From Cupriavidus numazuensis (GTDB lineage: Bacteria; Pseudomonadota; Gammaproteobacteria; Burkholderiales; Burkholderiaceae), in contig NZ_CAJPVI010000017.1 of the NCBI RefSeq assembly GCF_905397435.1, forward strand, positions 1 through 64,000: a DNA stretch of 64,000 nt. Direction: 5' to 3'. Below, piece after piece: positions 52,623 through 60,844 of the stretch; position 1 is the first letter of the stretch; each line of letters begins with the position of its first letter. The notes under the pieces were generated by a model that worked only from the letters and a program-made list of their open reading frames with translations, was not told the origin of the DNA and did no database searches. Made by a program: the position numbers and the translations under genes.

Positions 52623-52669
52623 CCAGCGCCTGACCGGATCACACAAGAAATACACAGGAGACAACAGAC

Positions 52670-53656
52670 ATGGCCCTCATCCGTACCTTCAGATCCGCCT
52701 GCGGCGTGCTAGCGCTGGGGCTGGCGTTCGCTTGCGGCGCACAGGCGCAGGAGAAGCAGCCGATCAAATTCCTGGTCGGATTCCCGCCCGGCGGCTCGAC
52801 CGATACCGTCGCGCGCGTGCTGGCCGAGAAGCTGCAAGGCGAACTCGGCCAGACCGTGATCGTCGATAACCGGCCCGGTGCAGGCGGCCGTGTGGCGACC
52901 GGCATGCTCAAGCACAGCGCTCCCGACGGCCTGACCTATATGGTCGCGCCGAATGCGACCGCGATCTTCCCGACGCTGCTGTATCCGCCGGCCACGCTCA
53001 AGTACGACCTGCTGACCGACCTGACACCGGTTGCAGTGGTGATCTCGTATCCGCTGGCGCTGGTCGTGAGCACTCAGACTGGCGTCACCGATGTGAAGGG
53101 CTTCGTGGAATGGGTGAAGGCGCATCCCGGCAAGGCCATGTTCGGCACCGCCGGCCTGGGCGGGCAGACGCACTTCACCGGCCTGCAGTTCGGCAAGGCC
53201 ATCGGCGTACCGATGAGTGTCGTGCCCTACAAGGGCAATGGCCCGCTCGTCACCGATCTGCTCGGCGGCCAGCTTGCTGCCGCCGTGATGACCGCCGGCG
53301 ACATCCTGCCTCACGCCAAGAGCGGCAAGGTCCGCATTCTCGCGGTGTTCGGCGCGGCACGCTCGCCGCTGTTGCCGGGCGTGCCGACCGCAACAGAGCA
53401 AGGCGTTGCCGTCGACAGCGGCGAGGCATGGGCCGGCATCTGGGCACCCGCGCGCACGCCAAAGGCAGAGCTAGATCGCATGCAGGCGGCGCTGGGCAAG
53501 GTGCTCGCCATGCCTGACGTGCGCGCCACGCTGCAGCAGCGGGCGACGCTGAATCCGGACTTCCGGCCGGCCGCCGAACTGGATCGTCTGCAGCGCAAGG
53601 AACTCGCCTACTGGGGACCGGTGATCAAGTCCAGCGGCTTCACGCCTGACCAGTGA
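52670..53656 (+). CDS. Bug-family periplasmic receptor (third)
   Basis: A 328-residue solute-binding protein with a Sec signal peptide (ending near CGAQAQE), the Bug loop LVGFPPGGSTDTVARVL and NRPGAGGRVATGM. It is similar in length and motifs to the receptor at 43236-44231 (TAGLGGQTHFTGLQFGKA against TPGLGGQNHFLGLQFAKA), so the two are paralogs, one in each arm of the cluster. GGAG precedes the ATG. The ligand is presumably an acid degraded by the surrounding enzymes. Confidence 0.9.
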   Translation: MALIRTFRSACGVLALGLAFACGAQAQEKQPIKFLVGFPPGGSTDTVARVLAEKLQGELGQTVIVDNRPGAGGRVATGMLKHSAPDGLTYMVAPNATAIFPTLLYPPATLKYDLLTDLTPVAVVISYPLALVVSTQTGVTDVKGFVEWVKAHPGKAMFGTAGLGGQTHFTGLQFGKAIGVPMSVVPYKGNGPLVTDLLGGQLAAAVMTAGDILPHAKSGKVRILAVFGAARSPLLPGVPTATEQGVAVDSGEAWAGIWAPARTPKAELDRMQAALGKVLAMPDVRATLQQRATLNPDFRPAAELDRLQRKELAYWGPVIKSSGFTPDQ

Positions 53657-53702
53657 CGCCTGCGTCGACGCCCGGCATTTCTTTCTAGTTTCGGAATTCA
53701 TC

Positions 53703-54866
53703 ATGACCCTGAACGGATCCGCCTACATCGTGGGGGCCTATGAGCATCCCACGCGCAAAGCCGATGACCTGTCGGTCGCGCGCCTGCATGCCGATGTGGC
53801 GCGCGGTGCGCTGGCCGACGCCGGCCTCACCGCTGCCGATATTGACGGTTACTTCTGCGCCGGCGATGCGCCCGGCCTGGGAAGCACCACGATCGTCGAA
53901 TACCTCGGCCTGAAGCCGCGCCATGTGGATTCCACCGAATGCGGCGGCTCCGCGCCGATCCTGCACGTTGCGCATGCGGCCGAGGCCATTGCCGCAGGGC
54001 GCTGCAATGTCGCGCTGATCACGCTGGCCGGACGGCCGCGCGCGGCCGGTGCTGCTCTCGCGCTGCGGGCGCCGGACCCGGACGCGCCCGACGTCGCCTT
54101 CGAACTGCCGTTCGGCCCGGCTACGCAGAACCTCTACGGCATGGTCGCGAAGCGCCATATGTACGAGTTCGGCACCACCAGCGAACAGCTCGCGTGGATC
54201 AAGGTGGCTGCGTCCCATCATGCCCAGCACAACCCGAACGCGATGCTGCGCAATGTCGTGACCGTCGAAGACGTCGTCAACTCGCCGATGGTGGCCGACC
54301 CGCTGCACCGGCTGGACTGCTGCGTGATGAGCGACGGCGGCGGCGCGCTGATCGTCGCGCGCCCCGAGATCGCACGGCAGCTCAAGCGCCCGCTCGTGAA
54401 AGTGCGCGGCACCGGCGAAGCGCCCAAGCATGCGATGGGCGGCAATATCGACCTCACATGGTCGGCCGCAGCATGGTCGGGCCCGGCTGCGTTCGCGGAA
54501 GCGGGCGTCACCCCAGCCGACATCAAATATGCATCGCTGTACGACAGCTTCACGATCACCGTGCTGATGCAGCTGGAAGACCTGGGCTTCTGCAAGAAGG
54601 GAGAGGGCGGCAAGTTCGTCGCTGACGGCGGACTGATCTCCGGCGTGGGACGCCTGCCGTTCAATACCGATGGCGGCGGCCTGTGCAACAACCATCCGGC
54701 CAACCGCGGCGGCGTCACCAAGGTGATCGAGGCCGTGCGCCAGCTGCGCGGCGAGGCGCATCCCGCGGTGCAGGTCAGCAATTGCGACCTGGCCCTTGCC
54801 AGCGGCATCGGCGGCGCGCTTGCTTCCCGCCATACCGCGGCCACGCTGATTCTTGAGAGGGAATGA
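53703..54866 (+). CDS. Thiolase-like protein (SCP2-thiolase/Ltp type)
   Basis: A 387-residue thiolase-fold protein. STECGGSAPILH carries a cysteine at the nucleophile position, SLYDSFTITVLMQLEDLG holds the Y-DSFT block of lipid-transfer-type thiolases, and CNNHPANRGGV supplies the histidine region. Paired with the DUF35 gene that it overlaps by four bases, it resembles two-component Ltp2/DUF35 aldolases that cleave beta-hydroxyacyl-CoAs by a retro-aldol step. Ordinary thiolysis is the alternative. Confidence 0.85.
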   Translation: MTLNGSAYIVGAYEHPTRKADDLSVARLHADVARGALADAGLTAADIDGYFCAGDAPGLGSTTIVEYLGLKPRHVDSTECGGSAPILHVAHAAEAIAAGRCNVALITLAGRPRAAGAALALRAPDPDAPDVAFELPFGPATQNLYGMVAKRHMYEFGTTSEQLAWIKVAASHHAQHNPNAMLRNVVTVEDVVNSPMVADPLHRLDCCVMSDGGGALIVARPEIARQLKRPLVKVRGTGEAPKHAMGGNIDLTWSAAAWSGPAAFAEAGVTPADIKYASLYDSFTITVLMQLEDLGFCKKGEGGKFVADGGLISGVGRLPFNTDGGGLCNNHPANRGGVTKVIEAVRQLRGEAHPAVQVSNCDLALASGIGGALASRHTAATLILERE

Positions 54867-55306
54867 CCAACATGAGCACACCTGCCACGCCTGCCAACGC
54901 CGCGGCCAAGGCGCCGCCCGCCGGCCCGCGCAAGATCCCCGCGCCGCGCACGCTGCCGGAAAGCCAGCCGTTCTGGGATGCCGCCGACGCCGGCCGCCTG
55001 CTGCTGAAGGTCTGCCTGGACTGCCATGCGCCGCACTACTACCCGCGCGACATCTGCCCGCACTGCCAGTCCGACCGCACCGAATGGCGCGACGCGAGCG
55101 GCTTAGGCACGATCTATTCGTTCAGCACCATGGGCAAGGGCGAGGCGGCCTGGACGCTCGCCTACATCCGGCTCGACGAAGGCGTAACGATGATGAGCAA
55201 TCTCGTGGACTGCGACCCGCGCGAGGTCGAGATCGGCCAGCGCGTCAAGGTGGTGTTCAAGCCGAGCGACGGCGGCTATGCCGTACCGATGTTCACTCCG
55301 GCATGA
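54863..55306 (+). CDS. DUF35/OB-fold acyl-CoA-binding partner of the thiolase
   Basis: A 147-residue protein with an N-terminal zinc ribbon (CLDC ... CPHC) and a C-terminal OB fold (GTIYSFSTMGKGEAAWTLAYIRLDEG ... GQRVKVVF). Such proteins bind acyl-CoA and form complexes with SCP2-type thiolases. It overlaps the thiolase stop by four bases (ATGA); a second ATG at 54872 is also possible. The proline- and alanine-rich first 25 residues look disordered. Confidence 0.88.
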   Translation: MTNMSTPATPANAAAKAPPAGPRKIPAPRTLPESQPFWDAADAGRLLLKVCLDCHAPHYYPRDICPHCQSDRTEWRDASGLGTIYSFSTMGKGEAAWTLAYIRLDEGVTMMSNLVDCDPREVEIGQRVKVVFKPSDGGYAVPMFTPA

Positions 55307-55318
55307 CGACGTGAGGCA

Positions 55319-56551
55319 ATGACCATGGCTGACACCAGACACGACGAACACGGCAACGGCGCACGTAAAGGCCCGCTGTCCCGTTTCACGATCCTCGATG
55401 CCTCGCGCGTGCGTGCCGGCCCCACTGCGGTAAGGCTGTTCGCCGACATGGGCGCACGCGTGATCAAGCTCGAGATCCCGCCGGGCGCGCCCGGTGGCGA
55501 CGACATGATCGGCGGACGCGACCATAACCGCGCCGACTACGAGAACCTGCATCGCAACAAGGAAAGCCTCACGCTCAATATGAAGACGCCGGAGGGCGTG
55601 AAGATCCTGCACGAACTGGTCAGCCGCGCCGATGTCTTTATCGAGAACTACCGCCCTGACGTGAAGCACCGGCTCGGCATCGGCCCCGATGCGCTGCGCG
55701 CGATCAACCCGCGGCTGGTCTACGCGAGCATTTCCGGCTTCGGCCAGGATGGTCCCTACGCGGGCTGGCCCGGCTTCGATTCCATCGCGCAGGGCATGGG
55801 CGGGCTGATGAGTGTGACCGGCAAGCCCGGCGAGGGTCCGATGCGTGTAGGCATTCCGCTGGCGGACCTGTGCGCAGGCCACTTCTGCGCGATGGGCATT
55901 CTCACCGCGTTGCTGGAGCGCGAGGCTTCGGGCGAAGGGCAGTGGGTGCAGACCTCGCTGCTCGAAGCGCAGATCGCGATGCTTGACTTCCAGGCCGCGC
56001 AGTGGCTGGTGGACAAGAAGATCCCGGAGCAGACTGGCAACGAACATCCGCTGACCGTGCCTACGGGCGTGTTTGCGACGAGCGATGGCTACCTGAACAT
56101 CGCCGCGATTGGCCAGACCATGTGGAAGCGCCTGTGCGAAGCACTGGACGTGCCACACCTCGTTGACGAGCCCGGCATGGGTTCCGATCCCGAGCGCGTG
56201 CGCAGTCGTGACAAGGTCAATGCCGCCATCGAAGCCGCGCTGCGCACGCGCACCACCGCCGAGTGGACCGAGCGGCTGCTGAAAGCCGGCGTGCCGTGCG
56301 GCCCGATCCATCGTGTCGACCAGGTATTCGCCGACGCGCAGGTCAGGCACCTTGGCGTGGCCTGGCCGATGCAGCACGCCGAGCTTGGCGATGTCGCGCT
56401 GGTGGGCCAGCCGATGCGCCTGTCGCGCTATCCGCGTGACCTGCCTCCGCAGCCGGCGCCCGAGCAGGGCGCCAACACCGACGACATCCTGCGCGAGCTT
56501 GGCTACAGCGCCGGGCAGGTTGAAGCACTGCGCGCCGCCTACATCGTTTAA
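55319..56551 (+). CDS. Class III (CaiB/BaiF) CoA-transferase
   Basis: A 410-residue family III CoA-transferase moving CoA between an acyl-CoA and a free acid. DASRVRAGPTAVRLFADMGARVIKLE opens the protein; FGQDGPYAGWPGFDSIAQGMGGLMSVTG and the catalytic aspartate in GIPLADLCAG follow. It offers a second route for CoA activation beside the NDP-forming synthetase. It lies 12 bases after the DUF35 gene and 14 before the dioxygenase gene. Confidence 0.92.
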   Translation: MTMADTRHDEHGNGARKGPLSRFTILDASRVRAGPTAVRLFADMGARVIKLEIPPGAPGGDDMIGGRDHNRADYENLHRNKESLTLNMKTPEGVKILHELVSRADVFIENYRPDVKHRLGIGPDALRAINPRLVYASISGFGQDGPYAGWPGFDSIAQGMGGLMSVTGKPGEGPMRVGIPLADLCAGHFCAMGILTALLEREASGEGQWVQTSLLEAQIAMLDFQAAQWLVDKKIPEQTGNEHPLTVPTGVFATSDGYLNIAAIGQTMWKRLCEALDVPHLVDEPGMGSDPERVRSRDKVNAAIEAALRTRTTAEWTERLLKAGVPCGPIHRVDQVFADAQVRHLGVAWPMQHAELGDVALVGQPMRLSRYPRDLPPQPAPEQGANTDDILRELGYSAGQVEALRAAYIV

Positions 56552-56565
56552 TCGAGGACACTCCC

Positions 56566-57564
56566 ATGGCAAGACTCGTCGCCGCTTTCGGCTCTTCCCA
56601 CAGCATCATGCTGGTTTGCCAGCGTGAAGACTGGCAACACGGCTTCCGCCAGGTTGACCCGAAGAACCCGCATTATTTCGACCGGGCCGGCAACCCCACC
56701 ACCTACGAAGCGCTGCTCGCGATCGCCCCGGACGATGCCGAGTCCATGGTGACGCCCGAGCGCATGGGCGAGCGCTACGACCAGGCCGAAGCGGCCATGG
56801 ACGAACTGCGCGAGCGCATCCGTGCCGCACGGCTCGACGTGCTGCTGGTGGTCGGCGATGACCAGACCGAGCTGTTCCGCACCACCAACAACCCGGCCTT
56901 CGCGATCTACTACGGCGACACCATCCGCAACGCAAAGCGCGAGGAAAGCCCGTCCGACGGCTGGTACAAGAAGGCCCGCATGGCGCGCCAGGAGCCCGAT
57001 GCCGACCGCGACTATCCCGTCAACGCCGACATGGGCCGCTGGATGATCCGCGAGCTGTGCGACCGCGACTTCGACATCACCGCGATGGACGGGCTCGAGC
57101 GCGGCCAGTTCGAAGGCCATGCGTTTTCGTTCATCCACCGCCGCTACTTGCAGGGGCTGGACCTGCCGGTGGTGCCGGTCATCGTCAACACCTTCGATCC
57201 GCCGAACCAGCCCACGCCGCGCCGCTGCATCCAGCTTGGTGCCGCGCTGCGCGAGCTGATCGCCGCGTATCCCGAAGACCTGCGCGTGGGCGTGCTGGCT
57301 TCGGGTGGCCTGAGCCACTTCGTGGTCGATGCCGAGCTCGACAACGCGATCATCGACGCCATTCGCAGGAAGGACACCGGCTTCCTTGCCTCGCTGGACC
57401 CCCGCCAACTCCAGGCGGGCAGCTCGGAGATCCGTAACTGGCTGATCGCGGTCGAAGCCGTGCGCGACCTCGACCTTGAATGGACTTCTTACGTGCCGGG
57501 CTACCGCACGCCCGCCATGACTGGCACCGGGCTGTGTTTTGCCGCCTGGCGCACTCTCGACTGA
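56566..57564 (+). CDS. LigB-superfamily extradiol dioxygenase-like protein with altered metal site
   Basis: A 332-residue protein of the class III extradiol dioxygenase superfamily (LigB, gallate dioxygenase), which open catechol-type rings using Fe(II). His12 (GSSHSIML) matches the first iron ligand, His251 (SGGLSHFVVD) the catalytic histidine, and Glu289 (SSEIRNW) is the likely acidic ligand. The second histidine ligand, NDH in LigB, reads GDDQ here (Gln100). A subfamily with this change may exist and the ligand may come from elsewhere, so dioxygenase activity is probable but unproven. No separate LigA-type alpha subunit is encoded. Confidence 0.82.
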   Translation: MARLVAAFGSSHSIMLVCQREDWQHGFRQVDPKNPHYFDRAGNPTTYEALLAIAPDDAESMVTPERMGERYDQAEAAMDELRERIRAARLDVLLVVGDDQTELFRTTNNPAFAIYYGDTIRNAKREESPSDGWYKKARMARQEPDADRDYPVNADMGRWMIRELCDRDFDITAMDGLERGQFEGHAFSFIHRRYLQGLDLPVVPVIVNTFDPPNQPTPRRCIQLGAALRELIAAYPEDLRVGVLASGGLSHFVVDAELDNAIIDAIRRKDTGFLASLDPRQLQAGSSEIRNWLIAVEAVRDLDLEWTSYVPGYRTPAMTGTGLCFAAWRTLD

Positions 57565-57591
57565 ACTGCTGAACCGGACCCTGTCACGACC

Positions 57592-58254
57592 ATGAGTGAA
57601 ACCGAATCCAACGTACAAAGGCTGCGCCGGCTCGACTGCTGCGCAGTGTCAGACGCGCTCGACAAGCTGCAATTGCCGGGCACCGTCACGGGCCTGCCGC
57701 AGCGCTCCGGCGCCGGGCGCATTGCCGGCCGCGCCATTACCGTCAAGCTCGGCACCGGCGCGCCGCCGCCCGGACCGACGCGGCATCTCGGCTGCACGGC
57801 CATCGAGCAGGCGGGCCCGGACAACATCATCGTCGTCGAGCAGCGCACCGGCGTGGAAGCCGGTAGCTGGGGCGGCCTGCTGTCGCTGGGCGCCAAGGTG
57901 CGCGGCGTCGCCGGCGTCGTGGCCGATGGTCCGGTGCGCGATATCGACGAAGCGCTCGATTTCGACTTCCCGGTGTTCAGCCGCGCGCTGACCGCGTTCA
58001 CCGCGCGCAGCCGTGTGGTGGAGCAAGGCACGAACGTGCCGGTGCAGATCGGCAACGTGACGGTCGAAGAGGGTGACTACGTGGTGGCGGACCGCAGCGC
58101 GGTGATCTTCATTGCGGCGCGCGACATCGCGCGCGTGCTGGAGACCGCCGAAGCCATCGTGCGCAAGGAAGCCGTGATGGCGAAAGCCATCCTGGGCGGC
58201 ACGCCCATCGGCGACGTCATGGGCGGCAATTACGAACACATGCTGAAGGGTTGA
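57592..58254 (+). CDS. RraA/LigK-family protein 1
   Basis: A 220-residue RraA-fold protein. Class II pyruvate aldolases of this family (LigK, HMG/CHA aldolase) split 4-hydroxy-4-carboxy-2-oxoadipate into pyruvate and oxaloacetate. The ADGPVRD motif provides Asp112, Arg116 and Asp117. In the GE[LI] motif, however, the acidic residue is missing (WGGLL, residues 93-97), so it may be catalytically weak or a partner of the next two proteins. First of three consecutive paralogs of equal length. Confidence 0.88.
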   Translation: MSETESNVQRLRRLDCCAVSDALDKLQLPGTVTGLPQRSGAGRIAGRAITVKLGTGAPPPGPTRHLGCTAIEQAGPDNIIVVEQRTGVEAGSWGGLLSLGAKVRGVAGVVADGPVRDIDEALDFDFPVFSRALTAFTARSRVVEQGTNVPVQIGNVTVEEGDYVVADRSAVIFIAARDIARVLETAEAIVRKEAVMAKAILGGTPIGDVMGGNYEHMLKG

Positions 58255-58267
58255 GAGGTTGAAAAAC

Positions 58268-58930
58268 ATGAGCGAGCAACAGGACATCAACGTCGCGCGC
58301 GCCGCGAAGCTGGACACGGCCACGCTGAGCGACGCGCTGGACAAGCACGGTATCGCAGGCCAGTGCTACCGCATCAAGGCGCGCGGAGACGGCTTTGCCA
58401 CGGCAGGCCGCGCCTTTACGCTGCTGTACGGCCCGGCGTCGAATCCGCCGGGCACTGTCGGCGACTACATCGACGACGTGCCACCGGGCAGCATCCTCGT
58501 GCTCGACAATGGCGGCCGCGAAAACGCCACGGTGTGGGGCGACATCCTCACGGAGATCGCGCATCGCCGCGGCATTGCCGGCACGGTCATCGACGGCGTG
58601 TGCCGAGACGTGGCGTTGTGCCGCAAGCTTGGCTACCCGGTGTTCAGCAAGGACCACTGGATGCGCACGGGCAAGGACCGCGTGCAGGTCGAAGCGACCA
58701 ATGTGGCCGTCAATATCGGCGATGCGCGCGTGCAGCCCGGCGACATCCTGCGCGGCGATGCCGATGGCGTGGTGGTGATTCCGCGTGAACATGAGGCCGC
58801 GGTGCTTGATACCGCCGAGCAGATCGAGCACGCCGAGAATGCCATCCGCGAAGCCGTGCGTGGCGGCATGCGCCTGGACGAGGCGCGCCGCCAGTTCCGC
58901 TACCACCAGCTGCAGACGAAGGGAGCCTGA
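58268..58930 (+). CDS. RraA/LigK-family protein 2
   Basis: A 220-residue paralog of the preceding gene. The motif is IDGVCRD (Asp109, Arg113, Asp114), and the acidic residue of the metal/water site is present as aspartate (WGDIL, Asp92). It is therefore a plausible pyruvate aldolase or oxaloacetate decarboxylase with its own substrate range. The ATG at 58268 follows GAGAGG; a TTG three codons earlier is possible. It starts 13 bases after the first paralog. Confidence 0.88.
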   Translation: MSEQQDINVARAAKLDTATLSDALDKHGIAGQCYRIKARGDGFATAGRAFTLLYGPASNPPGTVGDYIDDVPPGSILVLDNGGRENATVWGDILTEIAHRRGIAGTVIDGVCRDVALCRKLGYPVFSKDHWMRTGKDRVQVEATNVAVNIGDARVQPGDILRGDADGVVVIPREHEAAVLDTAEQIEHAENAIREAVRGGMRLDEARRQFRYHQLQTKGA

Positions 58931-58932
58931 TC

Positions 58933-59595
58933 ATGGCGGAACACGACGCAACCAGCACCACGATCCGCGAATTTGAACGCGTGAGCGCCGATATCGTCAA
59001 TGACGCACGCGCGCTGCCCACCGCGACGCTGCATGAAGCCGGCGGCAAGATCGGCGTGGTGTCGCCGGCCATTAAGCCCGTCGCACCGGAGTTCCGAATC
59101 TGCGGCCCGGCACTGACGGTCCATTCGCCCGGCGGTGACAACCTGTGGCTGCATCGTGCCATCGACATTGCGCAGCCCGGCGACGTGCTGGTGGTGCATG
59201 TGAGCGGCGCGTATGACCACGGATACTGGGGCGAGATCATGACCACCGCCGCCAAGGTGAAGCAGCTCGGCGGCCTCATCATCGATGGCTGCGTGCGCGA
59301 CGGCGTGCTGCTCGAGGAAATCGGCTTCCCGGTGTTCGCGCGCGGCCTGTGCATCCGTGGCACGGGCAAGGACTATGGCGCGATCGGCTGGCTCAACGCG
59401 CCGGTGCTGATCGGCGGCGCGCGTGTCGAAGCGGGCGACCTGGTCGTGGGCGACCGCGACGGCGTCGTGGTCGTCCCGCGCCAGCGCGCAGCCGAGGTCG
59501 TCGGCAAGGCGCAGGACCGCGAGGCGACTGAAGCCGCCATTCTCAAGCGCGTGGAGGCCGGCGAGACCACCATGCGGATCTACGGCTTTCACTGA
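58933..59595 (+). CDS. RraA/LigK-family protein 3 (best candidate aldolase)
   Basis: A 220-residue protein nearest of the three to characterised 4-carboxy-4-hydroxy-2-oxoadipate aldolases. PGDVLVVHVSGAYDHGYWGEIMTTAA includes the glutamate of the GE motif (Glu101), and IDGCVRD gives Asp118, Arg122 and Asp123, within one residue of the numbering in the Pseudomonas putida enzyme. With the LigJ-like hydratase it could complete a protocatechuate-4,5-cleavage-type lower pathway. It begins two bases after the stop of the second paralog. Confidence 0.9.
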   Translation: MAEHDATSTTIREFERVSADIVNDARALPTATLHEAGGKIGVVSPAIKPVAPEFRICGPALTVHSPGGDNLWLHRAIDIAQPGDVLVVHVSGAYDHGYWGEIMTTAAKVKQLGGLIIDGCVRDGVLLEEIGFPVFARGLCIRGTGKDYGAIGWLNAPVLIGGARVEAGDLVVGDRDGVVVVPRQRAAEVVGKAQDREATEAAILKRVEAGETTMRIYGFH

Positions 59596-59611
59596 ACCGG
59601 AGCCGGATGCC

Positions 59612-60382
59612 ATGAGCGAGACTCCGCAAGGAAAGGCGCCTGAACTGACCGTCGATGGCCATGTCGCCGTCATCACGCTGCGTCGCCCCGAGGTGGCGAA
59701 CCGGCTGGAGCCGGAAGACCTGGACCTGTTGCGCAGCTATCTGGAGGCCGTGAACGCGGACAGCCAGATCCGCGTACTGCGCCTTGAGGGGCAGGGCCGT
59801 CATTTCTGCAGTGGCTTCAACATCGGCCGGCTTGGCGGCGCCGATGTCGGTGCGCGTTTCGAGGCACTGGCCAATGCGCTGGAACAGGCGCGGCCGGTGA
59901 CCATCGCGGTATTGCATGGCGGTGCGTATGGCGGCGCCACGGATCTCGCGCTTGCTTGTGACTTTCGCTTCGGCGCGGCTGCAACCGAGATGTCGGTACC
60001 GGCCGCGCGCCTGGGACTGCTGTTCTATCGCGGCGGCATGGAGCGTTATGTGACGCGACTGGGCCTGGCCACGGCCAAGCGCATTCTGCTGATGGCCGAC
60101 AAGTTCGACGCGACTGCCATGCTGGCCTGTGGCTACCTTGACCGCATCGAGGACAGCCCCGAGGCGCTGCGCGCGCTTGCGGAGCGATGGAGTGCAGAGC
60201 TGGCTGGCATGGCGCCGCTGGCACTGCTTGGCATGAAGAAGCACCTGAACCACATTGCGCGCGGCGAGCTCGATACTGCCGAACTCGCTCGCGACATCGC
60301 CGCGGCCGATGCCTCCGACGACCTGCGGGAGGGTGCGCTGGCATGGCGGGAGAAGCGCGCGCCGCGCTTCAATGGTCGCTGA
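59612..60382 (+). CDS. Enoyl-CoA hydratase/isomerase family protein
   Basis: A 256-residue crotonase-fold protein. CoA-binding and oxyanion-hole segments are RRPEVANRLEPEDL, GRHFCSGFNIGRLG and LHGGAYGGATDLALACDFRFG. The residues after the oxyanion hole (SVPAARLGLLFYRGGMERY) lack the usual second glutamate, so it may not be a simple hydratase. It is the second crotonase of the cluster. An in-frame extension upstream overlaps the third RraA gene and is not used. Confidence 0.87.
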   Translation: MSETPQGKAPELTVDGHVAVITLRRPEVANRLEPEDLDLLRSYLEAVNADSQIRVLRLEGQGRHFCSGFNIGRLGGADVGARFEALANALEQARPVTIAVLHGGAYGGATDLALACDFRFGAAATEMSVPAARLGLLFYRGGMERYVTRLGLATAKRILLMADKFDATAMLACGYLDRIEDSPEALRALAERWSAELAGMAPLALLGMKKHLNHIARGELDTAELARDIAAADASDDLREGALAWREKRAPRFNGR

Positions 60383-60396
60383 TGGGAATTCACTGA

Positions 60397-60819
60397 ATGA
60401 GCCAAGACAACTATTTCACGCGCATGCTCCGCGGTGAAGCGCCCGTGCCGGCCGTCGCCGGCACGCTGGGCGGCGTAGTCCGCTGGGTCGACCTGGAAGC
60501 AGGGTCGCTCGAATCCGACTACGTTGCAACCGACGCGTTCCTCAACCCGGCAGGCCAGGTGCAGGGCGGCATGCTGGGCGCGATGCTCGACGACGTGACG
60601 GCGATGCTCGTCACCGCGACGCTCGAAGACGGGGCGTTCTGCTCGACGCTGAACCTGAATCTTTCGTTCCTGCGGCCGGCACAGGCCGGTCCGCTGCAAG
60701 GGCGTGCACGGCTCGAGCGGCGCGGGCGCAATGTCTGCAACGTGGTGGGCGAACTGAGCCAGGACGACAAGCTGGTGGCGACTGCCACGGCCACCTGCAT
60801 GGTGGTACGCCGCGCGTGA
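60397..60819 (+). CDS. PaaI-type hotdog-fold thioesterase
   Basis: A 140-residue hotdog-fold protein. NPAGQVQGGMLGAMLDDVTA carries the conserved asparagine, the glycine stretch and the acidic catalytic residue of PaaI-like thioesterases; LNLNLSFLRPAQAGPL follows. It probably frees CoA from dead-end acyl-CoA esters and so protects the CoA pool. Last gene of the plus-strand operon, 14 bases after the enoyl-CoA hydratase, and convergent with the transketolase gene 25 bases on. Confidence 0.9.
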   Translation: MSQDNYFTRMLRGEAPVPAVAGTLGGVVRWVDLEAGSLESDYVATDAFLNPAGQVQGGMLGAMLDDVTAMLVTATLEDGAFCSTLNLNLSFLRPAQAGPLQGRARLERRGRNVCNVVGELSQDDKLVATATATCMVVRRA

Positions 60820-60844
60820 GCGTGGCGCGCCGCCATGCGGCTGG

